Positions 1-6,836 of a stretch of DNA of 11,496 nt are shown in pieces. This stretch comes from Candidatus Levyibacteriota bacterium (GTDB taxonomy: Bacteria > Patescibacteriota > Microgenomatia > Levybacterales > UBA12049). Position numbers and translations under genes: made by a program. Where the stretch lies: NCBI GenBank assembly GCA_903872785.1, contig CAIQLZ010000069.1, positions 1 through 11,496 of the forward strand, given 5' to 3'. The notes beneath the pieces were generated by a model. It was not told the DNA's origin and searched no databases. It saw only the letters and a list, made by a program, of their open reading frames with translations. Each line of letters opens with the position of its first letter. The stretch's first letter is position 1.

Positions 1-14
1 AAAATAGTATTTCA

Positions 15-965
15 ATGAGTAATTTTTGGAAAGAATTAAAAAAACCGATTTTGATTCAGGCACCAATGGAAGATGTAACTGACACGGTTTTCAGACAAAT
101 TATCGCTAAGTGCGCTCGTCCCGATGTATTTTTTACAGAATTTACCAATGTTGAAGGAATGTGCTCCCGCGGACGGAACAAAGTTGGAAAAAGATTAGTT
201 TTTACGGAAATTGAACGCCCGATTGTTGCACAAATCTGGGGCGGCAGCCCCAAGAATTTTTTAGAAACCGCAAAATTAATAAAAAGTATGGGCTTTGACG
301 GAATTGATATTAACATGGGCTGTCCGGAAAAATCAGTTATTAAAAAAGGCTTAGGCGGCGGGCTAATCGACAATAAATCCTTGGCAAAAGAAATTATTTT
401 GGCAACTAAAAAAGGGGCAGGCGGATTACCAATAAGTATTAAAACCAGAATTGGAATTAAGAATATTCAGACAGAAGAATGGGCTTCTTTTTTGCTGAAA
501 TTAAATCTTGATTGCCTAATAATTCATGGACGGACAGTTGCGGAAATGTCTGACACACCCAACCATTGGAACGAGATCGGCAAAGTTGTCAAATTAAGAG
601 ACTCTCTAAAATTAAAAACTTTAATTATCGGCAATGGGGATATAAAAAGTTACCAAGAGGCAATGGAAAAGTCTGAAAAATATAATCTTGACGGAGTCAT
701 GGTCGGCCGCGGAATTTTTGACAATCTTTGGATTTATAACAAAAACATTGATCCGGCAAAAATTTCTTATCAGGAAAGAATAAAACTTTTGCTTAAGCAC
801 ATTACTCTTTTTGATAAAACCTGGGGAAAAACTAAAAACTTTTCTTTAATGAAAAAGTATTACAAAATTTACATTTCAGAAACACCCAACGCACACACTG
901 TGCGGATGCGCCTTATGAAATTTAATTCCGCAGAAGAAACTCTCAATTTTTTAAAGTCACTTTGA
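15..965 (+). CDS. dus: tRNA-dihydrouridine synthase (Dus family)
   Basis: This FMN enzyme reduces specific uridines in the tRNA D-loop to dihydrouridine, using NADPH, in the cytoplasm. The 316 residues match the usual family length. The N-terminal FMN-binding strand reads APMEDVTDTVFR (residues 16-27). The catalytic cysteine lies in NMGCP (Cys103). KTR (143-145) and HGRT (171-174) are the expected substrate and FMN contacts, and GNGDI (206-210) with GRGI (231-234) form the phosphate-binding end of the TIM barrel. A helical C-terminal domain follows from about residue 250. No Shine-Dalgarno is visible in the 14 upstream bases; TAGTAT at 5-10 could be part of a promoter, but the window edge prevents a judgement. 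It is convergent with the minus-strand block, and its last 9 bases overlap a mini-ORF on the other strand. The subfamily (DusA, B or C) was not resolved. Confidence 0.95.
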   Translation: MSNFWKELKKPILIQAPMEDVTDTVFRQIIAKCARPDVFFTEFTNVEGMCSRGRNKVGKRLVFTEIERPIVAQIWGGSPKNFLETAKLIKSMGFDGIDINMGCPEKSVIKKGLGGGLIDNKSLAKEIILATKKGAGGLPISIKTRIGIKNIQTEEWASFLLKLNLDCLIIHGRTVAEMSDTPNHWNEIGKVVKLRDSLKLKTLIIGNGDIKSYQEAMEKSEKYNLDGVMVGRGIFDNLWIYNKNIDPAKISYQERIKLLLKHITLFDKTWGKTKNFSLMKKYYKIYISETPNAHTVRMRLMKFNSAEETLNFLKSL

Positions 966-1067
966 CGTTAATAAAAATCCTATAACCGCAATCGAAATGC
1001 CAACAGAGGCAATCGCAAATCCGTACGCCAAAACTTTCCAAAAATTTAAATTATCAGATTTTTTCAA
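957..1067 (-). CDS. Small single-span membrane protein, 36 aa (TTG start)
   Basis: This short reading frame starts inside the last codons of cysS in another frame and ends antisense to the last codons of dus. It begins MKKSDNLNFWK, continues as an almost uninterrupted hydrophobic stretch of about 22 residues (VLAYGFAIASVGISIAVIGF) and ends LLTSK. That is a single transmembrane helix with a basic N-terminus, predicting N-in topology. The TTG start at 1065-1067 is preceded by AAAGGAA (1080-1074) with 6 nt spacing, a good Shine-Dalgarno. There is no upstream ATG in frame before the previous stop. Overlap with cysS suggests translation from the cysS message. The function is unknown; I do not recognise a family. 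The regular amphipathic start plus full helix argue against chance, but conservation has not been tested. Confidence 0.5.
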   Translation of the reverse strand: MKKSDNLNFWKVLAYGFAIASVGISIAVIGFLLTSK

Positions 1068-2454
1068 TTTCCATTCCTTTTTTTGTATCTTTGATTAAAT
1101 ATCCTAATTTTTTAATTTTGTTACGAAGGTAATCCGCTTGGGTAAATCTTCCCTGCTTTCGCAGCTGATTCCTCTCTTCAATAAGTTTTTGTATCTCACT
1201 TGGCAAAATGATTTTTAAAACTTTTTTCTTCTCGCGGGATTTTTCCAAATCCAATCCTAAAACTTGATCAATTTTATACAAACTTTCCGCTTTGGCGCTA
1301 TCCGGATAATCGGATTTTATTAATTCCCACACTAAACCCAAAGCTTTAGGCAGATTCAAATCATCATTTATTGCCTCCAAAAACTTTTTTTCAAATTCCG
1401 GAATCTCTCCTTTGGGATTTTTTAATTTCGCAACTTCCTCAATCAATCGTTTATACGCGATTTGCGCTGCCCCCATAGAGTACCAGGTAAAATTCATTTC
1501 CTGCCGGTAATGAGTTTGCAAATAAAGATATCTAAGCGCCAATGGGTCAAACCCCTTTCTGAGAACATCTTCAACCGTATGAATATTTTCAGCGCTTTTG
1601 CTCATTTTGTTGCCGTCAACATGTAAAAAATTATGATGAACCCAATATCTTACAAATTGCTTGCCGGTTGCTGCTTCGCTTTGCGCAATTTCATTGGCGT
1701 GATGAATTGCAATATGATCAATTCCGCCGGTATGAATGTCCAACGTTTCCGTGTCCAAACCCTTGATTGCCATTGCGGAACACTCAATGTGCCATCCCGG
1801 GAAACCAACTCCCCACGGACTTGCCCATTCCATTTGGCGCTTTTTTCCGCCGGCCGGCAGATTTGGGGAGAACTTCCAAAGTGCAAAATCCGTTAAATGT
1901 TTTTTGCCTTTTACCATTTCTATCCTTGCTCCTGCTTTTAAATCTTCTGCTTTTTGACCGGAAAGTTTGGTGTAATTTGGAAATTTTGAAGTATCAAAAT
2001 AAATTCCATCATCAATTTTATAGGTATAACCTTTTTGCTCTAGAATCTGAATAAAAACAATCTGTTCTTTGATATAGTCTGTGGCATGCATTAGAATATC
2101 AGGACGCTGTATATTTAAGGCATCCAAGGAATTGAAAAATTGTTTTTCAAATTTTTTCGCAATTTCCCAAACGCTTAAACCGAATTTGCGGGCTCCTTTT
2201 TCCATTTTGTCCTCTCCGGTATCGGAATCCGACGTTAGGTGTCCGACATCCGTAATATTCATTGCCTCTTTAACTTTAAAGCCGTTATATTCCAAAATGC
2301 GGACCAAAATATCGTCACCGACGTATCTACGCATATGCCCGATATGCGCATATTCATAAACTGTCGGTCCGCAGGCGTACATTGTTACCAATGGCGGATT
2401 CTGCGGTTTAAAATTTTCAATCTTACGACTTAAGGTATTATAAATTCTTAACAT
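1054..2454 (-). CDS. cysS: Cysteinyl-tRNA synthetase
   Basis: This class I synthetase charges tRNA-Cys. The 466 residues are normal for the monomeric enzyme. The zinc ligands expected from the E. coli enzyme are visible: Cys28 in YACGPTVYEYAHIGH, Cys225 in GWHIECSAMA, and His251 and Glu255 in HHANEIAQSEA. The HIGH box is 37-40 and KMSKS is 283-287. A helical DALR-like and anticodon region fills the C-terminus (about 310-466), with a basic tail. The segment DIHTGGIDHIAIHHANE is a variant of the common DIHGGGxDLxFPHHENE. Three bases separate the start from the stop of the preceding 192-aa gene, with a GCGGGGT purine patch ahead of ATG, so it is probably translated as part of the minus-strand operon. 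Its last codons contain the ribosome binding site and start of the membrane mini-protein. Confidence 0.98.
   Translation of the reverse strand: MLRIYNTLSRKIENFKPQNPPLVTMYACGPTVYEYAHIGHMRRYVGDDILVRILEYNGFKVKEAMNITDVGHLTSDSDTGEDKMEKGARKFGLSVWEIAKKFEKQFFNSLDALNIQRPDILMHATDYIKEQIVFIQILEQKGYTYKIDDGIYFDTSKFPNYTKLSGQKAEDLKAGARIEMVKGKKHLTDFALWKFSPNLPAGGKKRQMEWASPWGVGFPGWHIECSAMAIKGLDTETLDIHTGGIDHIAIHHANEIAQSEAATGKQFVRYWVHHNFLHVDGNKMSKSAENIHTVEDVLRKGFDPLALRYLYLQTHYRQEMNFTWYSMGAAQIAYKRLIEEVAKLKNPKGEIPEFEKKFLEAINDDLNLPKALGLVWELIKSDYPDSAKAESLYKIDQVLGLDLEKSREKKKVLKIILPSEIQKLIEERNQLRKQGRFTQADYLRNKIKKLGYLIKDTKKGMEIEKI
1074..1080 (-). promoter_or_regulatory. Ribosome binding site deciding the mini-protein TTG start
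   Basis: AAAGGAA on the minus strand lies within the cysS 3' coding sequence, 6 nt before the TTG at 1065-1067. It is the main support for choosing this start. Confidence 0.4.
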
Positions 2455-2457
2455 AAT

Positions 2458-3036
2458 TTACCCCGCTACCCCCCTGAACATTTCCATCTTGTTTTGCTCC
2501 CGGACTACTGCCAGCGGAGGCGGAGCTTTCTCATCTTTTTTTTGCAAATCCTGCAGTTCTTTTTTCTTTTCATTTTCGATTTTTTCCGCCGGTCTTTCTT
2601 CCTGTTTTTTGGGAAGGCTGAAAGTCGGATTATAATAATTTTCCTGGTGCAATTGATTGCGAAGTTCAATTATTTTTTTCTGTTCCTCAGGTGACTTAGT
2701 TTTAATTTGCTCTTGAAGTTCAGACGGTTTGTCTTTTGAGCTTACTAATGGATTGGCGCTAGTTTTTTTTGCGTCCGGACTTAAAGAAGAAACCTGATCT
2801 TTGGATCCATAAAGACCTTTCAGAAATTTTATTCTTTCTTCATCCGATTTCCATTGTTGCTGTTCCGGATCGCCGGAGACGGCGGGAGAAGCAACCATTT
2901 TTTGCCCTCCGATTTGTCCAGCCGCATCTTTAGCCATTTCTTCCGGCAATTTCACGACTTGTTTGCCTGTCTGCTTGACTATCTGTCCAAGCTGATTTAG
3001 TGTTCCTCCTAAAATACCCGTATCGTCCATAGCCAT
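2458..3036 (-). CDS. Conserved-looking hypothetical protein, 192 aa, charged and low complexity
   Basis: I do not recognise a function. There is no signal peptide or membrane segment. The N-terminus (1-50) contains an amphipathic stretch, TLNQLGQIVKQTGKQVVKLPEE. Most of the middle is Lys/Glu/Gln-rich and probably disordered or coiled, including KIENEKKKELQDLQKKDEK near 147-165. The C-terminus ends with a compact hydrophobic motif, MEMFRGVAG, after a proline patch (APPPLAVV). From memory this style, with a short terminal FRG-(small)-G motif, resembles an uncharacterised family restricted to Microgenomates/CPR (possibly DUF5660); this is unverified. It lies between recR (15 nt upstream) and cysS (3 nt downstream) in one apparent operon. 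The start is the first of two close Met codons (Met1, Met3) and the Shine-Dalgarno is weak (TTAGGGT). A structural or assembly role is only a guess. Confidence 0.8.
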   Translation of the reverse strand: MAMDDTGILGGTLNQLGQIVKQTGKQVVKLPEEMAKDAAGQIGGQKMVASPAVSGDPEQQQWKSDEERIKFLKGLYGSKDQVSSLSPDAKKTSANPLVSSKDKPSELQEQIKTKSPEEQKKIIELRNQLHQENYYNPTFSLPKKQEERPAEKIENEKKKELQDLQKKDEKAPPPLAVVREQNKMEMFRGVAG

Positions 3037-3051
3037 TATTATACCCTAAAA

Positions 3052-3654
3052 TTAATAATCTCTCCGGCCCTCCATTGCCCGCTGCAAAGTTAATTCGTCG
3101 GCATATTCAATGTCTGCACCTGTAGGTAACCCTCTTCCGATTCTGGTAATTTTTATTTTTGCATTTTGATTTTTGATTTGTTTAGCAATATACATAGCCG
3201 TTGCTTCACCTTCCATGGTTGGGTTCGTGGCTAAAATGATCTCTTTTACCTCTTTTCCTGAAGCTCTATTTAAAAGTTGCTTGATGTAGATTTCATCCGG
3301 CCCAATATTATTAAGAGGATCTATTCTTCCATGAAGCACATGGTATACGCCTTTGTATCTTCCGTTTTTTTCAAGCGCCAAAACATCCAATGGTTCTTCC
3401 ACTACGCAAACAAGGGACCGGTCTCTTCTTGAATCTGAACAAAGATCGCAGGGATCAGTTTCCGCAATAGTAAAACAGGTTGAACAAAAAATTGTCTCTT
3501 TTTTTAGTTTTTGAATTGAAGAAGCAAAGTTATCTAATTCACCTTGCGGCACATGGAGAAGATAAAACGTCAGACGCTGGGCTGTTTTATTCCCAATGCC
3601 CGGCAACCTCTCGAAAGACTCAATTAAATTTTGTATTGCCTTAGGAATCTTCAT
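3052..3654 (-). CDS. recR: Recombination mediator RecR
   Basis: RecR works with RecF/RecO to load RecA onto gapped single-stranded DNA. The 200 residues match the family. A helix-hairpin-helix is at LPGIGNKTAQR (17-27). The four-cysteine zinc finger is Cys57, Cys60, Cys69 and Cys72. A Toprim domain follows from about residue 80, with VVEEPLDVLALE as the acidic motif, and a C-terminal Walker-like segment GRGLPTGADIEYADE. The reading frame is open further upstream, giving a 33-residue extension inside prs, but MKIPKAIQNLIESF is the canonical RecR start. Its ATG at 3654 overlaps the prs TGA in an ATGA arrangement, which predicts translational coupling. No Shine-Dalgarno is visible. In many bacteria dnaX-ybaB-recR are contiguous; here prs intervenes. 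Neither recF nor recO lies in the window. Confidence 0.97.
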   Translation of the reverse strand: MKIPKAIQNLIESFERLPGIGNKTAQRLTFYLLHVPQGELDNFASSIQKLKKETIFCSTCFTIAETDPCDLCSDSRRDRSLVCVVEEPLDVLALEKNGRYKGVYHVLHGRIDPLNNIGPDEIYIKQLLNRASGKEVKEIILATNPTMEGEATAMYIAKQIKNQNAKIKITRIGRGLPTGADIEYADELTLQRAMEGRRDY

Positions 3655-4544
3655 GCGGATTTGATATTTTCTGCTATTATTCTTGAGACTGAGATAACTT
3701 CGAGTTTGGGAAATCTTTTTTCTTCCGGCACAGAAATCGTATCCGTGACGCATATTCTTTCTGTTTTTGACTCCTGAAGGGTTTTTGGCGCGTTATTGGA
3801 AAAAACCGGATGGGTTGCAAATACACTCACCTCTTCTGCCCCGCTACTTATTAAAAGATCAGCAGCCATAGTAATTGTATCTCCCCTGGAAATCATATCA
3901 TCAACTATAATTGCTTTCTTGCTCAGAATTCCTTGAATTTTATTTGCGGTTACCCTACCTGTTCCCAAATCCCTATTCTTTTCAATAATTACATAAGGAG
4001 CATCTCCTAATAATTTCGATAAAAGCTTAATCCTTCTTATTCCGCCCATATCGGGAGAGACTAAAGTTATGTCATTGCCCATTTTTCTAATTTTTTCCGC
4101 AAAAAGAGTAAGTACGGACAGATGAGTTAACTTTACTTTAAAAACTTCCGGAATTTTTATAGAATGCAGGTCAAGTGAAATTACCTCATCGACTCCTCCC
4201 AATTTTAAGAGATTTGCCACTACGTCAAGTGAAACTGCCTCCCCTTCCCTGAACAGATGATCCTGTCTTTGATAACCCAAGTACGGAATAATCGCTTTCG
4301 TCGATTTCGCACCGGCTCTTTTTAAAGCATCTATAATAAAAAATAGCTGCATATAATTTTCATCCGCCGGAGCAGAAGTTGATTGGACGATAAAAACATT
4401 CTCGCCTAAAACTTTATCTAAAATTCTGATGCGTTTTTCCCCATCGGGAAATACAAATACTTCCAAATCGGAAAGCGGAGTATTTAAATTTTCTGCAATC
4501 TTTTGGGCAAGCGCTTTGTTGGAAGTACCGGAAAATATTTTCAC
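3651..4544 (-). CDS. prs: Ribose-phosphate pyrophosphokinase (PRPP synthetase), GTG start
   Basis: This enzyme makes PRPP from ribose 5-phosphate and ATP, feeding nucleotide, His, Trp and NAD routes. The 297 residues are slightly shorter than the usual 310-320. The N-terminus MKIFSGTSNKALAQKIA is family-typical. DLHS (125-128) gives the metal/ATP site. SPDMGG (163-168) is a family signature. The PRPP loop is VDDMISRGDTI (214-224). The RQDHLFREGEAVS segment is a variant of the usual RqDr-repiS, and EKNRD replaces the common KRR-type flexible-loop sequence. The start is GTG at 4544-4542; an in-frame stop lies nine codons upstream with no ATG between. A promoter ends exactly 7 nt before the GTG, so the mRNA is probably leaderless. 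The gene ends in ATGA overlap with recR. Confidence 0.96.
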   Translation of the reverse strand: MKIFSGTSNKALAQKIAENLNTPLSDLEVFVFPDGEKRIRILDKVLGENVFIVQSTSAPADENYMQLFFIIDALKRAGAKSTKAIIPYLGYQRQDHLFREGEAVSLDVVANLLKLGGVDEVISLDLHSIKIPEVFKVKLTHLSVLTLFAEKIRKMGNDITLVSPDMGGIRRIKLLSKLLGDAPYVIIEKNRDLGTGRVTANKIQGILSKKAIIVDDMISRGDTITMAADLLISSGAEEVSVFATHPVFSNNAPKTLQESKTERICVTDTISVPEEKRFPKLEVISVSRIIAENIKSA

Positions 4545-4551
4545 TATCTCT

Positions 4552-4580
4552 ATTTTACTCTCAAGAAATTATCTTATCAA
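4552..4580 (-). promoter_or_regulatory. prs promoter (predicted leaderless start)
   Basis: On the minus strand, -35 TTGATA (4580-4575), a 17-nt spacer and -10 TAAAAT (4557-4552) each match 5 of 6 consensus bases. The -10 ends 7 nt before the GTG start of prs, placing the transcription start at or next to the start codon. The 13-nt context AGAGTAAAATAGA around this -10 also occurs at the rpsU promoter. Confidence 0.6.
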
Positions 4581-4593
4581 CAGAGAATTTGTA

Positions 4594-4875
4594 TTACATT
4601 CCTCCCAGAAGTCCACCCAAGCCTCCTCCCATTTGGGAGAGTTTTTTGGCGGCTACTTCCTGAGATTTTTTAATTGCTTCATTAACTGCTTCTTTTATTT
4701 CATTATCTGATTTTCCGTTGGATGAGAGTTCTTTAATTTTTTGATCACCTGAAATAACAACTTGAACGCCATTTTTATCAATATTTACTTCTTCGGCCTG
4801 AAGCTGTTTTTGAATCTCCATAGCCTGTTTTCTCATTTCATTTAATTGTCCTACTTTTTGAAACGGATTAAGCAT
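4594..4875 (-). CDS. ybaB: Nucleoid-associated protein YbaB/EbfC family
   Basis: This small dimeric DNA-binding protein is generally co-encoded with dnaX and recR; its role in nucleoid organisation or repair is only partly known. The 93 residues are slightly short for the family (about 100-110). The N-terminal helix MLNPFQKVGQLNEMRKQAME leads into KQLQAEEV, then the central strands (NGVQVVISGDQKIKEL) and a C-terminal helix (EIKEAVNEAIKKSQEVAAKKL). It ends in a Gly-rich tail, MGGGLGGLLGGM, which is common in YbaB. A strong AAAGGGGGTG site lies 8 nt before the ATG. The structured repeat element fills almost the whole 80-nt gap to dnaX upstream. It can be read through from dnaX; no separate promoter was evident. 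Confidence 0.93.
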   Translation of the reverse strand: MLNPFQKVGQLNEMRKQAMEIQKQLQAEEVNIDKNGVQVVISGDQKIKELSSNGKSDNEIKEAVNEAIKKSQEVAAKKLSQMGGGLGGLLGGM

Positions 4876-4883
4876 TAATTTTT

Positions 4884-4893
4884 CACCCCCTTT
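4884..4893 (-). promoter_or_regulatory. Ribosome binding site of ybaB, AAAGGGGGTG type
   Basis: AAAGGGGGTG ends 8 nt before the ybaB ATG. It pairs with the anti-Shine-Dalgarno through one G-U wobble. The identical ten bases with identical spacing precede rpsU, while most other genes here have weak or no sites. Confidence 0.75.
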
Positions 4894-4895
4894 TG

Positions 4896-4964
4896 CCCGC
4901 CGCTAAAGTGAAGCATGAGGCTACTCGAACAGAATTGAAAAGCCGAATGCTGAATTTAGGCGGG
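4896..4964 (-). repeat. Structured dispersed repeat, copy 1 (dnaX/ybaB junction)
   Basis: This is a 69-bp element whose central 51 bp (4901-4951) are identical to copy 2 at 7085-7135. The ends form an outer stem: CCCGCC (4896-4901) pairs with GGCGGG (4959-4964), followed by TAAA/TTTA across a two-base bulge. An inner stem pairs AGCAT-GGCT with AGCC-ATGCT around one internal mismatch of two bases, leaving an 18-base loop. Its left end, read on the minus strand, supplies the last two codons and TAA stop of dnaX. Transcribed from minus it would lie just upstream of the ybaB ribosome binding site. It could be a small non-autonomous mobile repeat (REP/MITE-like) or a structured RNA; the sequence does not decide. 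Confidence 0.7.
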
Positions 4965-6419
4965 TTTTTTTAATTCTACAATTATTTTAACATTTTTTCT
5001 GGTAACTTCCTGGCAGGCTTTTTCAATTATCTCCTTTGTTTTTATTTCACCTAATTTATCCTTGTGAAATTTAAAATTCGTTTCCAATAATAATAGCTTA
5101 CCGTCATAATTTTTGATATTGCATCCACGCAAAACTCCGGCGATAGAGTGATTATAAGTTTTTACTTTATCTATCAAAGCATTCCACAAAGCATCATTTT
5201 CGCTATATTTTGCAATATCCTGTTGAACAATATTAACGGTATCTTTTTTTACAGGAGATGCGGTTAATTGAGGGGCATGATCGGAAGGGCTTTTAGCAAC
5301 GCCTATCTGAGACGAAGCTGAAGAACGATTCTCAGGAAGGAAAACCGGAACGGGATCCCGAATAAAAGAACACCATTCTATAATTACCAACTCTAAAGGA
5401 ATCTGAGGAAGAACAGCGTACTTCAGTTCGCTTTTTGCAACTGATAATAATTCGATTAATCTCTTTATTTCTCTAACCTCTAGCTTTGAATTATCTATTA
5501 TGAATGCTGAATCTCCTGCCAATTCCACTCCCACCTTCAGAAGCAAACTGTTATGCAAGGTTTCAATCAATCCCTGCAAAAAATGCCCCATCTCAACTCC
5601 TTCACTCGTAAGCTTGGCAACCACTTCTAGGGCTTTCTTAGTATTTTTCTCCTCAAAAGACCTGATCACTTGAGCTATCTGATATTGAATGCTGGCAATC
5701 AAATAATTTTTCTGAACTAATTCTTCCGTAATTTTTTTATTCCTGGCTACTTGCGCCATTTCTTCCAAAATTTTGACTCCATCCCTAAAGCTTCCATCCG
5801 AAAGATTGGCAATTAAACGTAAAGCATTTTTCTCTCCATTAAGTTTTTCTTTCTTGATTATTCTTTCAAATGAGCGTATCAATTCCTCCTCCGTTGCTTT
5901 TTTAAATTGCATGCGTAAACAACGCGACAAAATTGTTGCAGGTACTTTATGGGGCTCGGTTGTACAAAGAATAAAAACAACGTGGGACGGTGGCTCTTCC
6001 AAAGTTTTAAGAAGCGCATTAAAAGCCTCTGCTGTAAGCATGTGAACTTCATCAATGATATAAATTTTTTTGCGGGCGCTCATCGGCGACAATTTTATTT
6101 TTTCACGAAGATCACGAATTTCATCTATCCCTCTATTTGATGCACCGTCAATTTCCAAAACATCCATGTTGGTTCCGTTAGTAATGGAAATACACTGATT
6201 GCATTTGTTGCACGGCTCAATTCCCTTTGTTTTTTTCTCGCAATTCAGAGATTTAGCAACTATTCGGGCTGCCGACGTCTTTCCCAGACCTTTTGGACCG
6301 GTAAAAAGAAATGCGTGGGAAATTTCGGGGCTTTTCAAAGCATTATAAAGCTTCTCTCTGACTTCTTTACTATCCAGCTCCTCTATTGTTTGGGGACGAA
6401 ATTTTCGATAGAAAACCAT
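4956..6419 (-). CDS. dnaX: DNA polymerase III subunit gamma/tau
   Basis: This is the AAA+ clamp-loader ATPase that loads the sliding clamp. Residues 1-25 (MVFYRKFRPQTIEEL) are the canonical N-terminus. Walker A is GPKGLGKT (41-48). The zinc module uses Cys60, Cys70, Cys73 and Cys76. Walker B is YIIDEVH (120-126), sensor 1 is CTTEP (152-156) and the SRC arginine-finger motif is 165-167. The collar domain runs to about 355, then comes a Ser/Pro-rich linker (360-390) and a C-terminal domain of about 90 residues (DNA-polymerase-III-tau-like position). The A-AAA-AAA run at codons 390-392 sits in the linker and could give a 395-aa gamma-like product by -1 slippage. The ATG is 3 nt after the ybeY stop. 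The repeat element overlaps the final codons. Confidence 0.97.
   Translation of the reverse strand: MVFYRKFRPQTIEELDSKEVREKLYNALKSPEISHAFLFTGPKGLGKTSAARIVAKSLNCEKKTKGIEPCNKCNQCISITNGTNMDVLEIDGASNRGIDEIRDLREKIKLSPMSARKKIYIIDEVHMLTAEAFNALLKTLEEPPSHVVFILCTTEPHKVPATILSRCLRMQFKKATEEELIRSFERIIKKEKLNGEKNALRLIANLSDGSFRDGVKILEEMAQVARNKKITEELVQKNYLIASIQYQIAQVIRSFEEKNTKKALEVVAKLTSEGVEMGHFLQGLIETLHNSLLLKVGVELAGDSAFIIDNSKLEVREIKRLIELLSVAKSELKYAVLPQIPLELVIIEWCSFIRDPVPVFLPENRSSASSQIGVAKSPSDHAPQLTASPVKKDTVNIVQQDIAKYSENDALWNALIDKVKTYNHSIAGVLRGCNIKNYDGKLLLLETNFKFHKDKLGEIKTKEIIEKACQEVTRKNVKIIVELKKPA
5214..5250 (-). promoter_or_regulatory. Candidate programmed -1 frameshift site in dnaX
   Basis: The minus strand carries A-AAA-AAA in phase (Val-Lys-Lys, 5250-5244). 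After slippage by -1 the next codons are AGA TAC CGT TAA, so translation stops three codons later. Nine nt downstream of the heptamer, AATAT-TGT (5234-5227) can pair with ACA-(GG)-ATATT (5223-5214) in a weak hairpin. No Shine-Dalgarno-like stimulator is visible upstream. Confidence 0.4.
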
Positions 6420-6422
6420 AAC

Positions 6423-6809
6423 CTACTCATGATTAATTCCCAATAAGTGTAACGTTCCGTGCTCTATTAATTCGTCAATTTTGTCATCAACAAGAACTTC
6501 TTTTTCGGACGCTTCTTTTATAATCTGAGGGTAAGATATCACGATGTCTCCGAGTCTTAACACTTCACTTGGTAAATAGGTCGAGCCACCTTCAGATAAA
6601 GAAAAAGATAAAACATTTCTTGTTTTATCCTCACCCTTATATTTTTTGCTTAAAGCCCGCATTTTTCTATCCCCGACAATTGCAACAGAAACCTCAACCG
6701 GTCCTTTAATTTCATGTTCTGTCAATACTTTGAAAATAACTTTTTTGATACGTTTTCTGTTAACTCTGTATCTGCTTTCTACAAAAATTGGGATTGTTAC
6801 TTTTTCCAT
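6423..6809 (-). CDS. ybeY: Endoribonuclease YbeY, short C-terminus
   Basis: YbeY is a zinc-dependent RNase for 16S rRNA 3'-end maturation and ribosome quality control. The 128 residues contain the family core: the ALSKKYKGEDKTRNVLSF segment (SxxYRxKdkpTDVLSF-like, about 53-70), LGDIVIS, and the C-terminal zinc motif with three histidines, HGTLHLLGINH (H-x3-H-x5-H). The protein ends one residue later (HE, stop), so the usual C-terminal helix of about 15-25 residues after the third histidine is absent. Asn replaces the common Asp just before the last His. Reading all frames past the stop gave no continuation, so this looks like a natural short form rather than a frameshift. rpsU is 27 nt upstream and dnaX 3 nt downstream, which fits cotranscription with ribosome genes. 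Confidence 0.92.
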   Translation of the reverse strand: MEKVTIPIFVESRYRVNRKRIKKVIFKVLTEHEIKGPVEVSVAIVGDRKMRALSKKYKGEDKTRNVLSFSLSEGGSTYLPSEVLRLGDIVISYPQIIKEASEKEVLVDDKIDELIEHGTLHLLGINHE

Positions 6810-6836
6810 AGTTTCGCTAGATCACTGTCTCTGATA

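Noticed and set aside
56..373. 105-aa open frame antisense to dus
   Set aside because: It lies entirely opposite a well-supported gene, has no family-like features and reflects the codon bias of dus.
3655..3753. 33-residue N-terminal extension of RecR
   Set aside because: It lies inside prs coding sequence; the canonical RecR start and the ATGA overlap with prs support 3654.
6230..6236. Another seven-A run in dnaX (minus strand) as a frameshift site
   Set aside because: It is out of phase for X-XXY-YYZ slippage and lies in the zinc module, where truncation would destroy the protein.
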